A stretch of DNA of 64,000 nt, from the NCBI GenBank assembly GCA_963664035.2, contig OY760867.2, positions 372,001 through 436,000 on the forward strand, read 5' to 3'. The stretch comes from G958296245 sp963664035 (lineage in GTDB: Bacteria; Chloroflexota; Dehalococcoidia; Lucifugimonadales; G958296245). Under the pieces are notes generated by a model, which saw only the letters and a program-made list of their open reading frames with translations, was not told the DNA's origin and made no database searches. Position 1 is the stretch's first letter. Every line of letters begins with the position of its first letter. Positions 50,391-59,250 of this stretch are shown here, one piece after another. Made by a program: the position numbers and the translations under genes.

Positions 50391-51209
50391 TCACTTGAAC
50401 AGGAAGACGGACCCGCTGGTAAAGCAGACCATCACGAATAGGAACCACTTGATTACCCTCTGGTCCACGTTCAGCGCGAACCTCACGCTGGCGAAACTGC
50501 CGGCCGTCATCCCGACGGCTAGGATGATGCCCGAGACCCACTCCACCCGGTCGGTGGCTATGAACACCGCCAGGGACGCCACGCTGAACAGCGCCGTGCA
50601 TACCACCTTCAGGGCGTTCGTGCGCACGAGGTCGTAGCGCAGGCCCGCCGCCAGCGCCGCGATGAGAATGAACCCAACCCCGGCCTGCACGAACCCGCCG
50701 TAGATACCCGCGCCAAACAGCATCAGGAACCCGGACGGACGCTCCCGCAAGCTGTACGTCTTCGTGCCCTCCGGCGGGGCGACGACGTCGGGGAACGCCA
50801 GCATCACCAGGGCAATCGCGATCATCGCGCCCAGTAGCACCGGCTTGAGAACGTCGGGAGGGAGCCACGTCGTGGAAAGCGCGCCCAGGGCCGCGCCCGA
50901 CACCGTGGGCGCCAGCATCGGCAGGATGGCCTTCTTTTCCAGCTTGCCCGACTTGTCGAAGCCCCTGATGCCCGTGATCGACTGCTGAAGAATGCCCACT
51001 CTATTCGTCCCGTTCGCCAGGTCGGCGGGCATTCCCATCAGCATCAGCGCGGGGACCGTAATCATCGACCCGCCGCCGGCAATCGTGTTGACGAACCCGC
51101 CCATTACTCCGGCCGCCACCAGCACGGCCGCCTTCCACCACGCCAGGGATACCTGGGCGGCATGGGACGGCGACAGCAGCTCGACCAGTGAGTCCAAGTG
51201 TTCCTCCAT
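50391..51209 (-). CDS. TSUP (TauE/SafE) family membrane transporter
   Basis: 272 residues from the ATG giving MEEHLDSLVE; an upstream ATG would add 25 residues. Two repeats of a four-helix unit with WKAAVLVAAGVMGGFVNTIAGGGSMITVPALMLMGMP (family signature) and GAGIYGGFVQAGVGFILIAALAAGL. TSUP proteins move sulfite, sulfonates or other organosulfur anions. The rhodanese gene diverging from it also handles sulfur, so a sulfur-anion role is a reasonable inference. Confidence 0.88.
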   Translation of the reverse strand: MEEHLDSLVELLSPSHAAQVSLAWWKAAVLVAAGVMGGFVNTIAGGGSMITVPALMLMGMPADLANGTNRVGILQQSITGIRGFDKSGKLEKKAILPMLAPTVSGAALGALSTTWLPPDVLKPVLLGAMIAIALVMLAFPDVVAPPEGTKTYSLRERPSGFLMLFGAGIYGGFVQAGVGFILIAALAAGLRYDLVRTNALKVVCTALFSVASLAVFIATDRVEWVSGIILAVGMTAGSFASVRFALNVDQRVIKWFLFVMVCFTSGSVFLFK

Positions 51210-51326
51210 CCTGGCGGAACCGCCCAAGGACGGCCCCGAATCTCCGCGCCCGGCTACGGCGCTATTCCATATGTTACTATCCATATACCCAGGCTTGTTC
51301 GGAGTATTCACAGTAAGGGGGGCGAG

Positions 51327-51680
51327 ATGCCGCGAAAGGAACCGGGAGAGCCGTACTACAGACTGACATCCGCGGAGGCGGCGGAGATGCACGGGCAGGA
51401 GGACGTAGCGTTCGTCGACGTGCGCAGGCCGGACGAATACCAGGCGGGCCACGTCGCGGGGGCACTGTTCATCCCCGTGGACGACGTGCTGGCCCGCATC
51501 GAGGAGCTGCCGGAGGACAAGAAGCTGCTGTTCGTCTGCGCCCAAGGGGTGCGCAGCGGCCTGGCCTGCGAGATGGCCGCCGCAATGGGCATCGACGTCG
51601 AGCGGCTCTTCAACGTGGAGGACGGCACGCCGGCCTGGGTGGAGCAGGGCTTCCCGACCAGCTACGGGACGGACCCGTAG
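51327..51680 (+). CDS. Rhodanese-like sulfurtransferase domain protein
   Basis: 117 residues, single rhodanese domain: YRLTSAEAAEMHGQEDVAFVDVRRPDEYQAGHVAGALFIPVDD, active-site loop LFVCAQGVRS with the catalytic Cys, and GTPAWVEQGFP at the end. It transfers or carries sulfane sulfur. The start is the ATG with AAGGGGGGCGAG upstream. It lies 13 bp before a sugar kinase gene and diverges from the TSUP permease. Confidence 0.9.
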   Translation: MPRKEPGEPYYRLTSAEAAEMHGQEDVAFVDVRRPDEYQAGHVAGALFIPVDDVLARIEELPEDKKLLFVCAQGVRSGLACEMAAAMGIDVERLFNVEDGTPAWVEQGFPTSYGTDP

Positions 51681-51693
51681 CCGAGCGCGCGAA

Positions 51694-52647
51694 GTGTCGC
51701 TGCTGATAGTCGGGTCTGTCGCGTACGACTCGGTACGGACGGGGGCCGGCAGCCGGGAGGACGCCCTGGGAGGCTCGGCGGCCTACGCCTCGGTCGCGGC
51801 CGGCTACTTCACCACCCCCGCCGTCGTGGCCGTCGTCGGCGACGACTTCAGGGCGGACGACCTGGAGCTGATACGCTCCCACGGCGTGGACACCTCCGGG
51901 CTGGAGCGCCGCCCCGGCAGCACCTTCCGCTGGGCCGGGGCGTACGGCGCGGAGGACGTCAACACCCGCGAGACGCTGGACACGCAGCTAAACGTCTTCG
52001 CCGACTTCGATCCCGTCCTGGGACCGGAAGACCGCCGAAGGCCGTACGTATTCCTCGCCAACATCGACCCGGAGCTCCAGCTGTCGGTGCTGCGCCAGAT
52101 GGAGGTCCGCCCCAGGCTGGTCGCGCTGGACACGATGAACTTCTGGATAGAGGGCAAGGGCGACGTGCTGCGGCGGGCCGTCGAGCGGGTCGACGTGCTC
52201 TTCGTGGACGAGGGCGAGGCGCGCGGCCTGACCGGGGAAGCCAACATCGTCAGGGCGGCGAAGGCGGTGCTGGAGATGGGGCCGTCGGCGGTCGTCGTAA
52301 AGCGCGGGGAGCACGGCGCGCTGCTGCTGCACGGCGGCTCCTTTTTTGCGATACCGGCGCCGCCCCTGGAGAGCGTAGTAGACCCGACGGGCGCGGGAGA
52401 CTCCTTCGCCGGCGGCTTCCTGGGCTACCTCGCGGCGACCGGCGACCTGGGCCGCGCGGCCTTCCGCCGCGCCGCCGCCGTGGGCTCCGTGATGGGCTCG
52501 TTCGCCGTGCAGAGCTTCAGCCTCGAAAGGACCGCGGCCCTGACCGGCGGCGACGTCCGGGACAGGTTCGGGGCGCTCACGGACCTCTGCGCCCTCCCCC
52601 CGCTCGCCGACGGCGAGACCCTACCGTTGCGCGGCGGCCAAAGGTAG
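51694..52647 (+). CDS. PfkB-family kinase (ribokinase/adenosine kinase type)
   Basis: 317 residues from the GTG at 51694. LLIVGSVAYDSVRTGAG opens the fold, GGSAAYASVAAGYF binds substrate, and VVDPTGAGDSFAGGFLGYLA is the PfkB signature with the catalytic Asp. The lid region differs from typical fructokinases. Next to mtnA-mtnP and the S-adenosylhomocysteinase gene, an adenosine or methylthioribose kinase role is the most attractive reading, but the sequence alone does not fix the substrate. Confidence 0.87.
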   Translation: MSLLIVGSVAYDSVRTGAGSREDALGGSAAYASVAAGYFTTPAVVAVVGDDFRADDLELIRSHGVDTSGLERRPGSTFRWAGAYGAEDVNTRETLDTQLNVFADFDPVLGPEDRRRPYVFLANIDPELQLSVLRQMEVRPRLVALDTMNFWIEGKGDVLRRAVERVDVLFVDEGEARGLTGEANIVRAAKAVLEMGPSAVVVKRGEHGALLLHGGSFFAIPAPPLESVVDPTGAGDSFAGGFLGYLAATGDLGRAAFRRAAAVGSVMGSFAVQSFSLERTAALTGGDVRDRFGALTDLCALPPLADGETLPLRGGQR

Positions 52648-52664
52648 GCGCATTCAGTTCGTAG

Positions 52665-52685
52665 GGGCGGGTTTCAAACCCGCCC
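52665..52685. repeat. REP-like hairpin, copy 2
   Basis: GGGCGGGTTT-C-AAACCCGCCC, perfect 10-bp arms, preceded by CGTAG and followed by TCCCC. Same layout as 42954-42974. It sits 18 bp after the PfkB kinase gene and may serve as its terminator. It is the first of four repeat features in the 818-bp gene-free gap 52648-53465. Confidence 0.7.
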
Positions 52686-52709
52686 TCCCCTGACTGCCGT
52701 AGGTATGCA

Positions 52710-52846
52710 CTAGTGCTCCAACATTGTTGAAATGATGGCTGACCTTGGAATCCCCTCCCCCATTTTGGGGGAGGGTTAGGGTGGGGGCGCAGCTGCCTCG
52801 CGCAGTATTCTCGCCACCCTTCATTGCTAGGTTGTCGGTCCACTAG
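52710..52846. mobile_element. MITE-like element, copy B (137 bp)
   Basis: Ends CTAGTGCTCCAACATTG and GTTGTCGGTCCACTAG form an imperfect terminal inverted repeat (CTAGTG, CC and ACA shared); a CTAG target duplication is possible. The centre is a stem CCTCCCCCA-TTT-TGGGGGAGG. Close to copy A (31172-31318), apart from an 11-bp insertion in A and scattered substitutions. No coding capacity. Confidence 0.75.
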
Positions 52847-52934
52847 CCCGTCGAAGGGGTGCCAACCCGGACAACGCATACATGGCTGCATCACACCGAA
52901 TTGGTATAACAATGAAAAAGCCCTGGTCCGGCGC

Positions 52935-52964
52935 TTGACCGATAGCGAACTCGTGTGCTATGCT
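52935..52964 (+). promoter_or_regulatory. Promoter-like sequence of phased-array element 2
   Basis: TTGACC (52935-52940), 18-bp spacer, TATGCT (52959-52964) with extended TGC in front. The spacer shares GAACTCGTGTGCTA with element 1. A 46-codon frame starts at ATG 52971, about where transcription would begin, and ends at 53111 in the array; it is repeat-derived and I do not count it as a gene. Confidence 0.5.
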
Positions 52965-53043
52965 CCTCCCATGCCGAGAAATATCAATACCAATGGAGGG
53001 GCCGCCCCCCTCAGAGCTCGCTCCGAGCACGCCCGAACGGCAT

Positions 53044-53154
53044 GTAACATTCTGGCCATATCGGCGTCCCATTTCGTTAGACCAGCGTCGCATTCGAGTC
53101 ACACGCTGTAACGCGAGCCAAAGCTGAACAAGACACAATGTTACAGGTTGTTAC
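53044..53154. repeat. Helically phased pentamer array, element 2
   Basis: Diverged copy of 43193-43326. Left pentamers: GTAAC 53044, GTCCC 53066, GTTAG 53076, GTCGC 53087, GTCAC 53098, GTAAC 53108; core GCGAGCCAAAGCTGAA 53113-53128; right pentamers AAGAC 53130, GTTAC 53140, GTTAC 53150. The distances from the last left unit rightwards (22, 10, 10) are identical to element 1. Where element 1 has GTCTC/GAGAC this copy mostly has GTAAC/GTTAC, so the left-right complementarity is kept although the sequence has changed. Confidence 0.72.
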
Positions 53155-53260
53155 GGATACGGAGAATCTTCGCCCGCTCGACGAGCGAGTACCAATGTGA
53201 CCGTCGCCCGACGCCGGGCTGACGCCCCTCCGCCAGCCCCCAGACCCTTCCCCAAAGTCC

Positions 53261-53310
53261 GTTCGTGGTAAGCCTGTCGAACCACAGGCGGCCCTTCGAC
53301 ATGCTCAGAG
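53261..53310. repeat. Interspersed inverted repeat (TGTCGAA family)
   Basis: AGCCTGTCGAA (53271-53281) and TTCGACATGCT (53295-53305) form an inverted repeat with 10 of 11 pairs. The surrounding wording (CGTGGTAAGCCTGTCGAACC, CCCTTCGACATGCTCAGAG) is of a kind repeated many times in genomes of this group and often mis-read as protein. Likely a REP-type element; it precedes the ahcY leader. Confidence 0.6.
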
Positions 53311-53465
53311 CCTGCCCTGTACTCGATACGGGCCCTGGCATTCCGCTAAGGCAGCAGGTGCATCGCCTCCGCAATTGGTATCATATGCGGAGCACGATAG
53401 AGACCCGGACGCCCGGGGGCGCTGTGCAGACCTCGCGCACTCGGGGGCGCATTGGAGGTAAGAGA

Positions 53466-54737
<1,272 letters not shown>

Positions 54738-54748
54738 GGTTAGACCCG

Positions 54749-55315
54749 ATGCCCGATGCCCTTCGCCAAAGTATGGCCCGTACCGCCCTCGCAGCCCTGC
54801 TCGCCCTCATTGCCGCCGCCGCGCCCGCCCGCGCCGGGGCCCACGGCGAGGGCGCCATCGTATTCGAGGGCGTCGACGGCGACTTCGAGGTCACCGTCCG
54901 AGTCCTGCCTTACCCACCCGCCGCCAGGGGGTCCGTCCACTTCTCCGTCACTCCCTTCGACCCGGACACGAAAGCCCTGGTCCTTGGCGCGGAGGTCGTC
55001 CTGGTCCTGGTCGACTCCGAGGGCGTCGAGGTGTACCAGGCCCGCGCCGTCAACTCGCCCATGGACCTGGAGTTCTACGACGCCAACGTGACCATCGAGC
55101 CGGCCGGCGACTGGACCCTGCGCGTGGAGCTTATGCACGAGGACAGGGGCTCCGCGGCCTTCACCATGCCCCTGGTCGTAATAGAGGAGGCGCTGCCGCC
55201 CAGCAGCGCGGCCGGGTACGTCTTCCTGGGCGTCGTCCTCTTCCTGCTCGGCGGCGTAGTGTACCTCTGGTTCCGCTCCAACCAGGCCGTCCGCAGAAGG
55301 ATGGGCGCTATCTGA
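54749..55315 (+). CDS. Exported YtkA/FixH-like membrane protein
   Basis: 188 residues. Signal peptide (ARTALAALLALIAAAAPARAGA), an Ig-like beta domain (about 45-145: VTVRVLPYPPAARGSVHFSVTPFDPDTKALVLGAEVVLVLV, DANVTIEPAGDWTLRVEL), then a C-terminal helix (AGYVFLGVVLFLLGGVVYLWF) and a basic tail. The domain resembles YtkA/FixH or copper-resistance-type exported domains often near cytochrome oxidase or copper genes, none of which is present here. It ends 10 bp before the convergent lutB-like gene. Confidence 0.65.
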   Translation: MPDALRQSMARTALAALLALIAAAAPARAGAHGEGAIVFEGVDGDFEVTVRVLPYPPAARGSVHFSVTPFDPDTKALVLGAEVVLVLVDSEGVEVYQARAVNSPMDLEFYDANVTIEPAGDWTLRVELMHEDRGSAAFTMPLVVIEEALPPSSAAGYVFLGVVLFLLGGVVYLWFRSNQAVRRRMGAI

Positions 55316-55325
55316 GCGCCGCCGC

Positions 55326-56747
55326 TCAACCGCGTCGCAGCCGCCTCCACCTCGCCCTGAACGGAGACGCCAGCCGCGGCATCTCCCTGTGCCGCGCCCA
55401 CCCGGACAGCGGAGGCGGCAGAAGCCGCAGCCTCCCCAGCAGCCGCAGCGGCCACTGCAACACCCTGCCGACGATGTTGACCGCCGCCAGCGCCGCGCCG
55501 TTCGACACCGACAGCCGCCACGCCTTCACCAGCGCCGCCTCGGCGGGCGCCGCCTTCTTGTTGCGCCGGTCGCCGTGCCCCTCGGCAAGCTCCCGCCGCA
55601 GGTGCAGCAGCATCCGGGGGATGTCGATGCGCACGGGGCACGCCTCCCTGCACGCCCCGCACAGGCTCGACGCATAAGGCAGGTCTTTCGAGGCAGGCAG
55701 GTCCGTCAGCATCGGCGTCACGATGGCCCCGATAGGCCCGGAGTAGACCCACCCGTAGGCGTGCCCGCCGACCTTCCGGTACACCGGGCAGGCGTTCAGG
55801 CACGCGCCGCACCGGATGCAGTTCAGCGCCTCCCGCATGTGCGGGTCCGCCAGCATCCGCGAGCGCCCGTTGTCCACGATGACCAGGTGGAACTGCTCCG
55901 GCCCGTCCTCGTCGTCGGCCCTACGCGGCCCGTCCACGGTGGTCACGTACGTCGAGAGCCGCTGCCCGGTCGCCGACCGTATGAGCAGCCGCAGGAACAT
56001 CCCCATGTCCTCCAGCGACGGCACGACCTTCTCCATGCCCATGATCGCAACGTGTATCCGGGGCATCGACGTACACATCCGCCCGTTGCCCTCGTTCGTC
56101 ACCAGCACGAGCGTACCCGTCTCCGCCACCACGAAGTTGGCCCCCGTGATCCCCATGTCCGCCTCTATGAACTTGTCCCGAAGCTGCCTGCGCGCCTCCG
56201 CCGTCAGCTCCGTGATGTCCCCGCCCGGATCGCCCGTCTCCGGGTGCAGCAGATCTCCCGCCTGCTCCCTGGACATGTGTATAGCCGGAGCGATGATGTG
56301 GTACGGCGTGTCGCCCGCAAGCTGGATCAGGTACTCCCCGAGGTCCGTCTCGGTCGCCTCCACCCCGGCCGCTTCGAGCTGGCCGTTCAGGTCCATCTCC
56401 TCGGACAGCATCGACTTGCCCTTGATGACGCGCCTGACGCCCTCCCTATCGACGAGATCGAGGATGTACCTGCTCGCCGCCTCGCCGTCCCGCGCGAAGA
56501 AGACGTTGCCGCCCGACTCGGTAACCCTCGCCTCGACCTGCTCCAGGTAGTAGTCCAGGTTGGCGATCGTGTGCGTCTTGACCGCCTTGGCCCGGTCGCG
56601 CATCTCCTCCCAGCCCGGCGTCGCCTCCCCCGCCCGCTCGCGCGCCTTCGAAAAGCCGCTGTACAGCCCTCGCAGGCTGTCCTGTATCCGGGCGTCCGAC
56701 AGTGTATCCGCCGCCGTCCGCGTGAACTCCCTCGTCGCCGTCTCCAT
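55326..56747 (-). CDS. lutB: LutB-like iron-sulfur protein of lactate utilisation
   Basis: 473 residues. The N-terminal DUF162/LUD domain (VFFARDGEAASRYILDLVDREGVRRVIKGKSMLSEEMDLN, ANFVVAETGTLVLVTNEGNGRM) is followed by two 4Fe-4S motifs (CIRCGACLNACPVYRKVGG and LCGACREACPVRIDIP). In the LutABC complex LutB passes electrons from L-lactate oxidation. It lies 4 bp after the lutA-like gene; a separate lutC is not seen here, so either it is elsewhere or this two-gene form suffices. Confidence 0.92.
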   Translation of the reverse strand: METATREFTRTAADTLSDARIQDSLRGLYSGFSKARERAGEATPGWEEMRDRAKAVKTHTIANLDYYLEQVEARVTESGGNVFFARDGEAASRYILDLVDREGVRRVIKGKSMLSEEMDLNGQLEAAGVEATETDLGEYLIQLAGDTPYHIIAPAIHMSREQAGDLLHPETGDPGGDITELTAEARRQLRDKFIEADMGITGANFVVAETGTLVLVTNEGNGRMCTSMPRIHVAIMGMEKVVPSLEDMGMFLRLLIRSATGQRLSTYVTTVDGPRRADDEDGPEQFHLVIVDNGRSRMLADPHMREALNCIRCGACLNACPVYRKVGGHAYGWVYSGPIGAIVTPMLTDLPASKDLPYASSLCGACREACPVRIDIPRMLLHLRRELAEGHGDRRNKKAAPAEAALVKAWRLSVSNGAALAAVNIVGRVLQWPLRLLGRLRLLPPPLSGWARHREMPRLASPFRARWRRLRRG

Positions 56748-56751
56748 GCCC

Positions 56752-57513
56752 CTACCCCGTCGCCGCCGCGCCGTCCAGGAGTTGCGCCAGGTGTACGGCC
56801 TTCGTGGCCAGCCCCCGCGCCTTCAGCCCGCCGCCGATCTGCATCAGGCAGGAGCTATCGCACGCCACGACCGCCCCCGCGCCCGTCCGCCGTATGTCGT
56901 CCACCTTGTCGGCGAGCATCGCGCCGGAGATGTCCGGGTACTTCACCGAGAACGTCCCCCCGAACCCGCAGCAGACGTCAGGCTGCTCCATCTCCACGAG
57001 CTCGACGCCCGGCGCGGAGCCGATCAGCGCGCGCGCCTGCGTCGTAGCACCGAGCTCGCGCCGCAGGTGGCACCCCTCGTGGTACGTGACCCTCGCCGGC
57101 AAAGAGCCGCGCCGCCCTACGATCCGCGAGGCGTCCGCGACCCCCAGCACGTCCACGATGAACTCCGACAGCTCGTAGACCCGCGGCGCAAGCTCCTCCG
57201 CCGCTCGCAGAGCCTCCGGATCGTCGCGCAGCAGCTCGGGGTAGAAGACCCTCAGCATGGCGGCGCAGGAGCCGGACGGCACGACGACGTACCCATCGCC
57301 CTCGAACTGCCGGAGCGCTCGACGCGCCAGCGGCTCCGCCTCGTTCCAGAATCCGGAGTTGAAGGCCGGCTGCCCGCAGCAAGTCTGCCCGGCCGGAAAG
57401 TCCACCTCCACGCCCAGGCGGCGCAGCACGCGCACCGTGCTCTCGCCCACGTCCGGGAATAGCTGGTCGACGACGCAGGAGACGAAGAGGGAGGCTTGCC
57501 TCAGGTGATCCAC
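56752..57513 (-). CDS. lutA: LutA/YkgE-like CCG-domain protein
   Basis: 253 residues from the GTG at 57513 (VDHLRQASLFVSCVVDQLFPDVG). It has two cysteine-rich CCG domains: TCCGQPAFNSGFW and VCCGFGGTFSVKYPDIS, each preceded by a single conserved Cys (VSCVVD, EGCHLRREL), the ligands of non-cubane iron-sulfur or related cofactors in heterodisulfide-reductase-type proteins. Works with LutB in lactate/glycolate-type oxidation. The start overlaps the stop of the small membrane protein upstream. Confidence 0.9.
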   Translation of the reverse strand: MDHLRQASLFVSCVVDQLFPDVGESTVRVLRRLGVEVDFPAGQTCCGQPAFNSGFWNEAEPLARRALRQFEGDGYVVVPSGSCAAMLRVFYPELLRDDPEALRAAEELAPRVYELSEFIVDVLGVADASRIVGRRGSLPARVTYHEGCHLRRELGATTQARALIGSAPGVELVEMEQPDVCCGFGGTFSVKYPDISGAMLADKVDDIRRTGAGAVVACDSSCLMQIGGGLKARGLATKAVHLAQLLDGAAATG

Positions 57514-57746
57514 CCCCGAACCATGAAGCCGAGCACCCACCCCAGGATGAAGGCGGGGCAGGCGGCGAAGAGCGTCCCCTCGGTGGCCTCGTCCGCCGGC
57601 CCGTGGAACCGGAGGTACACCACGAACCCGACGAGCCCGATGGTCACGAGCCAGATGGAGACGGCGGTCACGCCCAGGGCCGCCCCGATGACGAAGCCCA
57701 GGACGCCCCAAGCGTACGGCGAGTCGATTATGCGAAGAAGAGTCAT
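57501..57746 (-). CDS. Small membrane protein upstream of lutAB
   Basis: 81 residues from the ATG giving MTLLRIIDSPYAWG; a longer start at 57797 is possible. Two or three hydrophobic segments (AWGVLGFVIGAALGVTAVSIWLVTIGLVGFVVYL and FAACPAFILGWVLGFMVRG). No family recognised. Overlap with lutA by 13 bp implies cotranscription, so it may anchor or serve the lactate-oxidation proteins. Confidence 0.6.
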   Translation of the reverse strand: MTLLRIIDSPYAWGVLGFVIGAALGVTAVSIWLVTIGLVGFVVYLRFHGPADEATEGTLFAACPAFILGWVLGFMVRGWIT

Positions 57747-57834
57747 GACCCAGCTACGCGGAACAGGATACAATGGAGCCCCGCCGACGGCAACCACTGC
57801 CGGAGCCGTCCAAGGTCAATGAGTCGGCTCTTTC

Positions 57835-58068
57835 ATGGAGAGGAAGACAATTCCAATGCCTAAAATGCATCATGTAGATTCTACCTCCATCGAAGCCATA
57901 GGGTATGAATCAGCTACTCGAGAACTGTACGTGCGATTCATCAAGTCCAGGACCTATGTCTATTTCGATGTTGAGGAACGGGTGTTCAATGAGTTCATGC
58001 AGGCCGACTCCAAGGGACAGTACCTCAATTCCAATATAAGGGGAGCGTACGTATACCAGAGGCGCTAG
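57835..58068 (+). CDS. KTSC-domain small protein
   Basis: 77 residues: VDSTSIEAIGYESATRELYVRFIKSRTYVYFDVEERVFNEFMQADSKGQYLNSNIRGAYVY. This is the KTSC domain (from lysyl-tRNA-synthetase C-terminal-like short proteins), a small beta-rich domain of unknown function in phages and bacteria. AT-richer than neighbours, suggesting transfer. It stands alone on the plus strand between lutAB and the methyltransferase pair. Confidence 0.85.
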   Translation: MERKTIPMPKMHHVDSTSIEAIGYESATRELYVRFIKSRTYVYFDVEERVFNEFMQADSKGQYLNSNIRGAYVYQRR

Positions 58069-58209
58069 TCAGTAGTCGTGGTAGAGCGGTCCCAGTAGTC
58101 CGAAATCCTTGAAATGACGGTTGGCGCAGGGAATGACAACGCAGCGCACACACCCTGTCGTTCCGAACGGAGTGAGGAACCTGAGTTCGCTGCCATCGAG
58201 ATGACGCCC

Positions 58210-59250
58210 CTAGTCCAGCCGGCCGTCGCGGAACGCCTGGATGAAGTTCATGCAGAAGTCGTCGCGGCCCAGGAGCATGTCGATGGCGAGCCCGACGGCC
58301 TCCGAGCCGGTGTCCAGCGCCAGCGCCGACGCGATCTTGGTCTGGACCGGGTCCAGTATGCCGCTGTCGATGCCCGCCTCCAGCGCCAGGTATATGAACG
58401 CCTGGTTGATGAGCCGGCGCTTCGGCATCCCGAACGAGACGTTGCTCAGCCCGCCGCCTACGTGCAGCTCCGCGCCGTACATCTCCCTCAGCATCCGCAC
58501 CGCATCGAAGTAGTGGTTGCCGTTCTGGGCGTCCACCGAGATGAGAAAGACGATCCCGTCCACGAACACGTCCTCCAGCGAGATGCCCTTGGCGCGGACG
58601 TGCTCCAGTATCCCCTTCACGTTCTCCACCCTCTCCGCGGCGTCCGAGGGCATACCCTCCGGCCCTGTCGCCATCACCTTGATGCGGGCGTCGTGGCTGA
58701 GGGCCAGGTCGAGGCAGTCGATCCTCTCGAACGCCACCGAGTTCAGCAGCGGCCTGCCGGCCCGGCCGTCGTAGGCGTCCAGCCCGGCGGCGATGATCTC
58801 GGACAGCGACGAGTCGACGCACGGCGGTATGGTCGAGACCTTCTGCACGGTCTCGACTGTCCACCGCATGGCCCGCTTCTGCACCTCCACGTCGTAGTGG
58901 ATCTCGTCGACGTTGATGTCCAGGTAGTCGGCCCCGTTCCTGATCTGGCGCGCCGCCTCGGCGCGGACGTACGCGGCGCCCTCCTCCCGCTCCTCCGGGT
59001 CGTCGCCGATGCCCTTCATCATGGCGATCAGCACGTGCTTGAACTGTCCCTGCGCGTAGGGCTGGGTCTCCTTGAACCAGTCCGGCACGGTGAGCAGCCG
59101 CCGCTCCCCCGATTCGTCCCTGAACGTCACCGCCTCGGCGCCGTCCTCCAGCGTAACCGCGCGCCTCCCGTTGCGCAGCACGACCCTCGTCGCGTGGATG
59201 TTCTCGCCGATGACGGTGAAGTCTTCAGGCGACTCTACCACTCTAGCCAT
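58210..59250 (-). CDS. Pterin-binding methyltransferase (MtgA/AcsE/DHPS-like)
   Basis: 346 residues. TIM-barrel pterin-binding family shared by dihydropteroate synthases and methyltetrahydrofolate:corrinoid methyltransferases: FTVIGENIHATR near the start, NGADYLDINVDEI, IPPCVDSSLSEIIAAGLDAYDGRAGRPLLNSVAFERID, VMATGPEGMPSDAAERVE, GGLSNVSFGMPKRRLINQAF. Length and the LDINVDE/NSV motifs favour the methyltransferase side. The gene overlaps by 8 bp with a UroD-like gene, which supports corrinoid-dependent methyl transfer. No corrinoid protein gene is visible. Confidence 0.8.
   Translation of the reverse strand: MARVVESPEDFTVIGENIHATRVVLRNGRRAVTLEDGAEAVTFRDESGERRLLTVPDWFKETQPYAQGQFKHVLIAMMKGIGDDPEEREEGAAYVRAEAARQIRNGADYLDINVDEIHYDVEVQKRAMRWTVETVQKVSTIPPCVDSSLSEIIAAGLDAYDGRAGRPLLNSVAFERIDCLDLALSHDARIKVMATGPEGMPSDAAERVENVKGILEHVRAKGISLEDVFVDGIVFLISVDAQNGNHYFDAVRMLREMYGAELHVGGGLSNVSFGMPKRRLINQAFIYLALEAGIDSGILDPVQTKIASALALDTGSEAVGLAIDMLLGRDDFCMNFIQAFRDGRLD

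Noticed and set aside
53141..53374. 77-codon minus-strand frame containing SSTGQALSMSKGRLWFDRL
   Set aside because: It is the translation of the interspersed TGTCGAA inverted repeat, a well-known false protein in such genomes.
53374..53465. S-adenosylhomocysteine riboswitch before ahcY
   Set aside because: The leader has GC-rich stems, but I could not fit the conserved SAH-riboswitch core; a covariance-model search would decide.
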